Assembly (NCBI GenBank): GCA_003151515.1
Contig: PLXS01000008.1
Span: forward strand, 1 to 64,000
Length of the DNA stretch: 64,000 nucleotides
Reading direction: 5' to 3'
Source: Opitutaceae bacterium
GTDB taxonomy: Bacteria > Verrucomicrobiota > Verrucomicrobiia > Opitutales > Opitutaceae
The position numbers and the translations under genes are program-made. Shown piece by piece: positions 57,701 through 64,000 of the stretch. The first letter of the stretch is position 1. Each line of letters begins with the position of its first letter. The notes beneath the pieces are model-generated. The model was not told the origin of the DNA and ran no database searches. It was given only the letters and a program-made list of their open reading frames with translations.

Positions 57701-57717
57701 AAAACCGCGCAACGCGG
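57701..57717 (-). terminator. Intrinsic terminator after DUF721 gene
   Basis: Minus strand CCGCG-TTG-CGCGG-TTTT. Confidence 0.5.
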
Positions 57718-57743
57718 CGCAAGCCCAAACTTGGGCAGCCGGC

Positions 57744-58127
57744 TCACCCTTGCGAGAGGTGCAACTGCTTGATTGACGAGCACCCCGGCACCTTGCGGAT
57801 GCGCTCGATGATCTCATCGCGGTTGAGGAAGAGCTCGTTTCTGACCACGGCATGCGTCGCATGCACGACAAGGCGGCCCCGCTCGTCAATGCGCACCGCG
57901 TTGGAATAGGCGGCGTTTGCCGGCCCGACGATCTGCGCCCAGCGGTCCCGGATCGACTGCTCCACGGTCTCGCGCCCAATGCCGTGCTTCATGCGCAGGG
58001 CCTCGACAAGGTCCGCCACCGGCTGGGCGGCGCGGCGCCGGCTGCGCGCCGGGTCCTCGGAGGGAATGCGCCTCAGGGACGCGATAAGGTCCTCAGCGGG
58101 CCTGCTGAATCTGTGGGGCTCTTGCAT
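57744..58127 (-). CDS. DUF721 (DciA-like) protein
   Basis: RDRWAQIVGPANAAYSNAVRIDERGRLVVHATHAVVRNELFLNRDEIIERI. Confidence 0.8.
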   Translation of the reverse strand: MQEPHRFSRPAEDLIASLRRIPSEDPARSRRRAAQPVADLVEALRMKHGIGRETVEQSIRDRWAQIVGPANAAYSNAVRIDERGRLVVHATHAVVRNELFLNRDEIIERIRKVPGCSSIKQLHLSQG

Positions 58128-59100
58128 CGGGCTCGACCCAGGGATGGCTGTCCCACGGCCTCGACGCAAACCTAAGCGCCCTCCAGACCCAGCCCCTCGG
58201 CACCCGCGAGAACAGGCAGCGCCTGAAGCTTATGCAGCGCACAAGGTCGGCCGGACCCGCGCCGAAACGGCTCAGGTAGCAGCGCGCATTGCCCAGGGTG
58301 AAAAAGCGCGCGAGCGCCCGGCCGACGCGGGGGCTTGCGGGGAACTGCTCCCTGGCGATCCGAAGCCTGAGCAGGTGCGAGAGCCGCAGCATCCGGCACC
58401 ACGTCCTTTCGGTCCACTGGCCCGGGGCGACCCTGTAGAACGCGCCCGTCGCACGCACGACCTCCACGCGGCCGGCGCAGGCGAGGCGGTACCAGAACTC
58501 GTAGTCGGCGATGGGGCCCCAGCGCTCGTCGAACCCCCCGAGGCGGATCGCGAGGTCGCGGCGCATGAGCACGCCCGGGAACGGGGTCATCGAGCTCTTG
58601 AGGAAGAGCCGCGGCTCGTATTGCAGCGACGCCGGCGTCCCCTTGGGCCGGCGCGCGGCCGGCACGACGGCGCCCCTGGAGGTCCTCATGCAGACCGCCC
58701 CGGCCGCGCCCTCCAGGCGCGGAACGACGCATTCAAAGTACCAGGGGTAGAGCGCATCGTCCTCGTGAAGGATCATGACCCACTTGCCTGCGGCCTCTTT
58801 GAGGCAGCGGTTCCAGTTGCCCACGGCGCCCAGCGGCCTCGGGTTGCGCAGGTAACGGCAGTGCGGGCCCCCGAGGCGCTGCGCGACGGCGCGGGTCTCC
58901 CCAAGGCCGCCGTCGTCGCAGACGATGACTTCAAGGGGCACCGCGACGGTCTGCTCCACGATGCTTGAGAGCGCCTGCGCCAGGAGGTGGGGCCGGTCAA
59001 AGGCCGGAATCACGATCGATATGAGCGGCGCCCCAATCTGGGGAAAGCTGCGGCCCGCGTGTGGAACCGCCTCTCCGGGTCGGGGCGCGAAGCAGCGCAT
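58093..59100 (-). CDS. Glycosyltransferase family 2
   Basis: LISIVIPAFDRPHLLAQALSSIVEQTVAVPLEVIVCDDGG...LHEDDALYPWY. Confidence 0.88.
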   Translation of the reverse strand: MRCFAPRPGEAVPHAGRSFPQIGAPLISIVIPAFDRPHLLAQALSSIVEQTVAVPLEVIVCDDGGLGETRAVAQRLGGPHCRYLRNPRPLGAVGNWNRCLKEAAGKWVMILHEDDALYPWYFECVVPRLEGAAGAVCMRTSRGAVVPAARRPKGTPASLQYEPRLFLKSSMTPFPGVLMRRDLAIRLGGFDERWGPIADYEFWYRLACAGRVEVVRATGAFYRVAPGQWTERTWCRMLRLSHLLRLRIAREQFPASPRVGRALARFFTLGNARCYLSRFGAGPADLVRCISFRRCLFSRVPRGWVWRALRFASRPWDSHPWVEPDARAPQIQQAR

Positions 59101-59222
59101 GGATTGTTCGCATGACGGCTCGACTCCCGAAAGGTTTCAGAGCGAAGGCACATTGTTGGCGGGCCACCGTCGCGGCCCGGCGCCCGCCCGGGGGCGCCAG
59201 GCAGATGGCGACCCAGCCAAGG

Positions 59223-60269
59223 TCAGCCCCTGTCCCGGTAGTCTTTGCTCCCAAGCGTCTTGCGCACATCCGCGAACACCCGGTCAACCGTGACCTGCCT
59301 GACGCAGAAGGTGCGGTAGGAGTCGCCGGGCACGCAGGCGTCAGGGGCCACGCACGGCGCGCACGGCTGGGACGGAATGACCTGCGTGTGGCCTTCGCCG
59401 TGGGGCCTGAAGAGCACGGGATTCTGCGAGCCGTAGAGCGCAATGACCGGGGTTCTCACGGCGGCCGCGACGTGCATGGGCCCGCTGTCGTGGCACAGGA
59501 GGGCGGAGCTCACGCGGGCCAGGGCGGCAAAGCGCGAAAGCGAGGGAGGGTCGTCCACGGCCAGCACATGGGTGTGCGCAAGGCCTCTGATCTCCGAGAG
59601 CAGGCGGCGCTCGCCCGGGCCTCCCACCAGCACGACCTGGGCCCCCAGGTCGTCCTGGACGCGGTCGCAGACCGCCGCGAAGCGCTCCATGGGCCAGATC
59701 CTGGCGGGGCTGCGGCTTCCGGGATGGACGAGGAGCACGCGCCCCCGGGCCCCGACAAAACGCCTCCAGTAGGCCATGTCGGCCTCGCGCGGCACGAGGC
59801 GCACCTCGCGCCCCGCCACGGGGACCGCGAGGGGCTCCAGGGCCTTGAGGTAGTACTCCGTGATGGGCCGGGCCTCGTGCTGCTCGCCCGGATCGTACAC
59901 GGCGTGGGTGTACATGCTGCGAAGCTTCAGGGGGTGATCCCCGTGGTGGAGCGCCACCCGGAAGGCGGCGCCGCTCGCCCGAGCCACAAGAGCCGTCTTC
60001 TCGGTGTTGTCGATGTCGATGACATGGGTGAAGCCCGCGCGCCTGAGGCGCCTCAGGAAGCCCGGCCACTCCAGGCGGCGGGCCGGCAGGGCGAGCACGG
60101 AGTCGACGTCGGGGTTGAGGGCCAGGATCTCGCCATAGGGTTTCTCGACCAGCGCCGTGACGCGCGCGGCCGGCCAGTGCGCCTTCAGGCTGCGAAGGAG
60201 CGAGCCGAGCAGGACGATGTCGCCGAGGTAGCGGCGCCGGATGACGAGGATGTTCGGGGTGTGCTGCAT
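59223..60269 (-). CDS. Glycosyltransferase family 9 (heptosyltransferase-like)
   Basis: ILVIRRRYLGDIVLLGSLLRSLK...LLVHPGSRSPARIWPMERFAAV...CHDSGPMHVAAAV. Confidence 0.9.
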   Translation of the reverse strand: MQHTPNILVIRRRYLGDIVLLGSLLRSLKAHWPAARVTALVEKPYGEILALNPDVDSVLALPARRLEWPGFLRRLRRAGFTHVIDIDNTEKTALVARASGAAFRVALHHGDHPLKLRSMYTHAVYDPGEQHEARPITEYYLKALEPLAVPVAGREVRLVPREADMAYWRRFVGARGRVLLVHPGSRSPARIWPMERFAAVCDRVQDDLGAQVVLVGGPGERRLLSEIRGLAHTHVLAVDDPPSLSRFAALARVSSALLCHDSGPMHVAAAVRTPVIALYGSQNPVLFRPHGEGHTQVIPSQPCAPCVAPDACVPGDSYRTFCVRQVTVDRVFADVRKTLGSKDYRDRG

Positions 60270-60373
60270 GGGGCGGCCGTCGGGCGCAATGCAATCGCAC
60301 GCCGGCGTGCGCCCGCAACGCAATTGGAGCGGGGGCGGATGCGCCCCCAGGCCTTCGCCTGCCGGGCCCTGAG

Positions 60374-61054
60374 TCAGCGCTTCGGGCCCAGGATGCGCGA
60401 GATCACGCCGCGCCGGCGCTCGGGCAGGGGCGCCCGCTCGATCTTCGCGGCGCCGCTGCCGAAGCAATGCACAAGCGAGGGGTCGGCGACGCGCTCGAAG
60501 GCCTCGCGGAACCTGTCCCTGCCCGCGCCCTCGACGAGGAAGCACAGCTTGGCGCGGGTGTACTCGGGGTCGGTGACCATGCGCGGGAAGCCGATGAAAG
60601 TCATCGGTATGTCGTGGGAGACGAGGGTGTGGACAAGCTCGTGGAACATCTCGGCTAGGACCGCCCTCTGTGCCGAGGGCTGCGCCGTGCCCCACAGGCC
60701 CCCGGGCACGCTGGCGTTCGAGCCGCCCACGTCGATGCGACTTGCGGCCGCGTCGTCGAGGTTGCGCACCGGGATGTAAGCATGGTCGATCACGAAGCGC
60801 CCGGTGGCGAGCGCGGCGGCGAGCCTCGTGCACAGGGCCGGGTTCTTGACGATGTAGGGGGTCTCATCGTCGAGCAGGTTGTGCTCGAGGCCCGCGTTGC
60901 AGTTCTTGAAGTACTTCCTGTCGCGATTGCGCCCGTTTATGCCCGTGTCGAGCCCGAGCTCGGTCAGCAGCTGCACGAGGAAAGTTGTCCCCGAGCGGCC
61001 CGTTCCGGAGATGATGACCTTGTGGGCGGGGGGTGCGGCGGCTTTCGCGGGCAT
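60374..61054 (-). CDS. Sulfotransferase-like P-loop protein
   Basis: KVIISGTGRSGTTFLVQLLTELGLDTG 5'-PSB-like loop. Confidence 0.65.
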   Translation of the reverse strand: MPAKAAAPPAHKVIISGTGRSGTTFLVQLLTELGLDTGINGRNRDRKYFKNCNAGLEHNLLDDETPYIVKNPALCTRLAAALATGRFVIDHAYIPVRNLDDAAASRIDVGGSNASVPGGLWGTAQPSAQRAVLAEMFHELVHTLVSHDIPMTFIGFPRMVTDPEYTRAKLCFLVEGAGRDRFREAFERVADPSLVHCFGSGAAKIERAPLPERRRGVISRILGPKR

Positions 61055-61099
61055 GCCGCAGCGATATGACGCTGCCGCCCGGGAAAGGTGTCGCGCTTT

Positions 61100-62848
61100 C
61101 TATGTAGCTCCGGCCCGCTGGCGGTCGTAGAGGGACTGGTAGAGCGGATTGGACGCGTACAGCTGGGCGTGGTTGCCGCGCGCGACGATGGAGCCCTGGT
61201 CGAAGACCAGGATCATGGTGGCGTCCCGAATCGTGCTGAAGCGGTGGGCGATGATGATGACCGTCTTGCCGACGACCAGCTTTCTCAGGGCGTCTTGGAT
61301 CATCTGCTCGCTCTGGGAGTCGAGGGCGCTTGTCGCCTCGTCCAGGATGAGGATCGGGGCGCCCCTAAGGAATGCCCGCGCCACGGCCAGGCGCTGCTTC
61401 TGGCCCCCCGACAGACGCGTGCCGCGCTCGCCGACGACCGTGTCGTAACCCTGGGGGAAGGCGCGGATGAACTCGTCGGCGTGCGCGTCGACGGCCGCGG
61501 CCATGACCTGGTCGCGCGTGGCGTCGAGCCTTCCCAGCAGGAGGTTGTTGTACACCGTGTCGTTGAAGAGCACCGGATCCTGGGAGACGAGCGCTATGTT
61601 CCTTCGCAGGTCCGCGAGCCTCATGGCGCGCACGTCGAGCGAGTCGATCGAGACCGTCCCGCTGTCGACGTCGAAGAAGCGCGGCACCATGTTGGCGAAG
61701 GTGGTCTTGCCCGCGCCGCTTGGGCCGACCAGCGCGCAGACGGTGCCCGCTGGAATGTCGACCGTCACGGCCCGCAGGACCGGCTCCTGCGGCTTGTACG
61801 CGAACTCGACGTCGCTGAAGGAGATGTCGCCCTGCAGCCGCCCGACCGCCGCCGGCTTGGCCGGGTCGCGGATCGTCACGGGCTCGTTGAAGACGGTCTC
61901 GAGTCGGGTGAGGGCCGCCTCGCCCCTCTTGATGTCGCTGTTGAGCGCCCCGAGCTTCTTGACGGGCTCGTAGCTCATGTAGAGAGCCGTGATGATCGTC
62001 AGGAAGGGGGTCAGCTGGACGCCCGCATGGTAGGCGTAGACGAACACGACGGCGATGCCGAAGGCCGATATGACCTCGATGGCGGGGGTCAGGGCCTGGT
62101 AGTACTTGGCCACCTTGAGCTGGACCCGGATGAGCGCCCCCGTCTCAGCCGCGAAGGCCCGCACCTGGCGCTCCTCCAGGCCGAAGGCCCTCACCTCCTT
62201 GGCCGCGCTCAGGTTCTCGGCGAGGGAGTTTGTCACCGATCCCATCTGCGTCTGCATCTGGTGGGCACGCTTGACCAGCTTCCTGCCGACGTAGCGCACG
62301 GGAAAGACGCACAGGGGCACCACCGCAAGGCAGACCACCATGAGGGCGGTGCTCTTCTCCTTCGAGGCGAGGTAGATCACGTAGCCCAGGGCCGAAAGCA
62401 GGGTCGCGGGCTGCTTCATCCCGTCGCTCGCCAGGGCGACCATCGTTGCCTGCAGCTGGTTTGCGTCGGCGAGGCCGCGGGAGATCAGGTCGCCGGTCGT
62501 CTGGCGCTGGATGAACGAGAGCGGCAGGACCTGGAGCTTGCGGAAATAGTCGAGGCGCAGGGCCTCGAGAATGCGCACGCCGGCGACCTGGAACAGGTAG
62601 CTGCTCGCGTATCCCGCGGCCCCGCGCACCGTGAACACGATCGGGAGCCACATCACCACGGCGAAGATCTGCCAGGCGCTGAGCGCAGTCCTCTCCGCGG
62701 TGAAGATGCGCGGGAAGACGTACTTCACCATGAGCGGCAGGCCCGCGCCGCTTGTCACGCCCTGGATGATCCCGGCGGCTATCGCCGACACGAGGACCAC
62801 GCGGACGGGTTTGAGGTAGCCTAGGTAGGGCCGGTAGCGGCGGAGCAT
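61100..62848 (-). CDS. ABC transporter ATP-binding/permease (MsbA-like exporter)
   Basis: ALVGPSGAGKTTFANMVPRFFD, RLSGGQKQRLAVARAFLRGAPILILDEATSALD; N-terminal TM domain. Confidence 0.92.
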   Translation of the reverse strand: MLRRYRPYLGYLKPVRVVLVSAIAAGIIQGVTSGAGLPLMVKYVFPRIFTAERTALSAWQIFAVVMWLPIVFTVRGAAGYASSYLFQVAGVRILEALRLDYFRKLQVLPLSFIQRQTTGDLISRGLADANQLQATMVALASDGMKQPATLLSALGYVIYLASKEKSTALMVVCLAVVPLCVFPVRYVGRKLVKRAHQMQTQMGSVTNSLAENLSAAKEVRAFGLEERQVRAFAAETGALIRVQLKVAKYYQALTPAIEVISAFGIAVVFVYAYHAGVQLTPFLTIITALYMSYEPVKKLGALNSDIKRGEAALTRLETVFNEPVTIRDPAKPAAVGRLQGDISFSDVEFAYKPQEPVLRAVTVDIPAGTVCALVGPSGAGKTTFANMVPRFFDVDSGTVSIDSLDVRAMRLADLRRNIALVSQDPVLFNDTVYNNLLLGRLDATRDQVMAAAVDAHADEFIRAFPQGYDTVVGERGTRLSGGQKQRLAVARAFLRGAPILILDEATSALDSQSEQMIQDALRKLVVGKTVIIIAHRFSTIRDATMILVFDQGSIVARGNHAQLYASNPLYQSLYDRQRAGAT

Positions 62849-62867
62849 GGAATGGGGGCTGCCCAGT

Positions 62868-63740
62868 TCAATCCTTGGAGGCCCTGACATCAAGGGCGTC
62901 GCGCAGGCCGTCGCCCAGGAAATTGAGGGAGAAAAGGGTGACGGAGAAGGCGGCCCCCGGGAACACGAGGAGCCACCAGTACTCCTCCATCCTCTCCGAG
63001 CCGTCGTTGATCAGTACGCCCCAGGAGCTCATGGGCAGCTGCACGCCCAGGCCGAGGAAGCTCAGGAAGGCCTCGAGCATCATGACCGAGGGAATCGTCA
63101 GGGTCGTGTAGACGATGATTGGACCTATGGCGTTGGGTATCAGGTGCTTGAAGATTATCCTTCGCCGCCCGAGGCCCAGGGCGCGGGCGGCCTCTATGAA
63201 TTCCATTCTCTTGATCGACAGCACCTGGCCGCGAACGATGCGCGCCATCGTGAGCCACTCGACGGCCCCGATCGCGAAGAAGAGAAGGAAGATGTTCCTG
63301 CCGAAGAAGACCATGAGCAGGATGACGAAGATGGCGAAGGGCAGGGCGTAGAGGATGTCGACCATGCGCATCATGGCGGCGTCGACCTTGCCCCCGACAA
63401 AGCCCGCGACGGCGCCGTAGGTGACGCCAATGACGAGGGCGACGAAGGTGGCGACAAGCCCGACGGTGATCGAGATTCGCCCGCCGTAGAGCACGCGCGC
63501 GAGCAGGTCGCGCCCAAGCGTGTCGGTGCCAAGCCAGTGCGCCCAGGAGGGCGGCGTGGCGCCGAGGTCAAGGTTCTGCTCCCGGTAGGACTGGGAGAAG
63601 AACGGGCCGGCCGCGCACGCGACGCCCAGGAGCAGCAGCACGACCGCCCCGGCAAGTGCCATGCGGTTGTTGCGAAGCCTCTGCCAGGCGTCGCTCCAGG
63701 GGGAATGCCCGCGCTCCAGGTCTCGCTCTTCCTGGTTCAT
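62868..63740 (-). CDS. Peptide/nickel-type ABC transporter permease (OppC/DppC family)
   Basis: HWLGTDTLGRDLLARVLYGGRISITVG and EAARALGLGRRRIIFKHLIPNAIGPIIV. Confidence 0.93.
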   Translation of the reverse strand: MNQEERDLERGHSPWSDAWQRLRNNRMALAGAVVLLLLGVACAAGPFFSQSYREQNLDLGATPPSWAHWLGTDTLGRDLLARVLYGGRISITVGLVATFVALVIGVTYGAVAGFVGGKVDAAMMRMVDILYALPFAIFVILLMVFFGRNIFLLFFAIGAVEWLTMARIVRGQVLSIKRMEFIEAARALGLGRRRIIFKHLIPNAIGPIIVYTTLTIPSVMMLEAFLSFLGLGVQLPMSSWGVLINDGSERMEEYWWLLVFPGAAFSVTLFSLNFLGDGLRDALDVRASKD

Positions 63741-64000
63741 TCGAAACGAAGCTTCGGGTTCATCCACACCAGCACGATGTCGACCACGAGGTTCATCGCT
63801 ATGATGAACGCCGCGTAGACGATCACGGTTCCCAAAACGAGCGTGTAGTCCCGGTTGAGCGCCGAGTTGACGAACTCGCGGCCGATCCCGGGAATCTGGA
63901 AGATGGTCTCGATGACGAAGGAGCCCGTGACGACGCCCGCGATGGCGGGGCCGAGGAACGAGACGACCGGGGTCAGCCCGCCCCTTAGGGCGTGCCTGAG
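63737..64000 (-). CDS. Peptide/nickel-type ABC transporter permease (OppB/DppB family), 5' truncated by window edge
   Basis: Translated from minus strand: LRHALRGGLTPVVSFLGPAIAGVVTGSFVIETIFQIPGIGREFVNSALNRDYTLVLGTVIVYAAFIIAMNLVVDIVLVWMNPKLRFE*; ATGA overlap. Confidence 0.9.
   Translation of the reverse strand, partial: LRHALRGGLTPVVSFLGPAIAGVVTGSFVIETIFQIPGIGREFVNSALNRDYTLVLGTVIVYAAFIIAMNLVVDIVLVWMNPKLRFE

Noticed and set aside
1-64000. CRISPR arrays, transposases, phage structural genes, rRNA operons
   Set aside because: Scanned for regularly spaced repeats and for typical proteins; none found apart from the tRNA-fragment repeat unit

Overview
High-GC bacterial chromosomal window, probably Verrucomicrobiota/PVC (inferred from a Minf_1886-type protein and gene content). 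It is densely coding with roughly 60 supported CDSs, most of them housekeeping or envelope genes. Main blocks: (1) a Phd/RelE-like toxin-antitoxin cassette bracketed by two copies of a ~110-bp repeat containing 5' tRNA-Pro-like fragments; (2) a minus-strand ExbB-ExbD-ExbD-TonB-TPR operon ending in two tandem membrane-anchored coiled-coil proteins; (3) a tRNA Lys-Thr-Gln cluster; (4) rpmI-rplT-pheS-pheT-gatC-gatA-gatB; (5) sod/Fur-like, M16 peptidase, NAD kinase, tlyA and heptose genes; (6) a MoxR-DUF58-BatA-BatB-BatD operon with C-terminal fusions; (7) a tightly overlapping plus-strand cluster of REC-histidine kinase, non-canonical ketosynthase, polytopic histidine kinase and a degenerate GAF-kinase, which is the best candidate for an undescribed system; (8) DUF721, rpsO and pnp with strongly structured intergenic RNA; (9) glycosyltransferase, sulfotransferase, ABC exporter and Opp permease genes at the right edge. 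All calls come from reading the translated ORFs and raw sequence. No database search or folding program was run.
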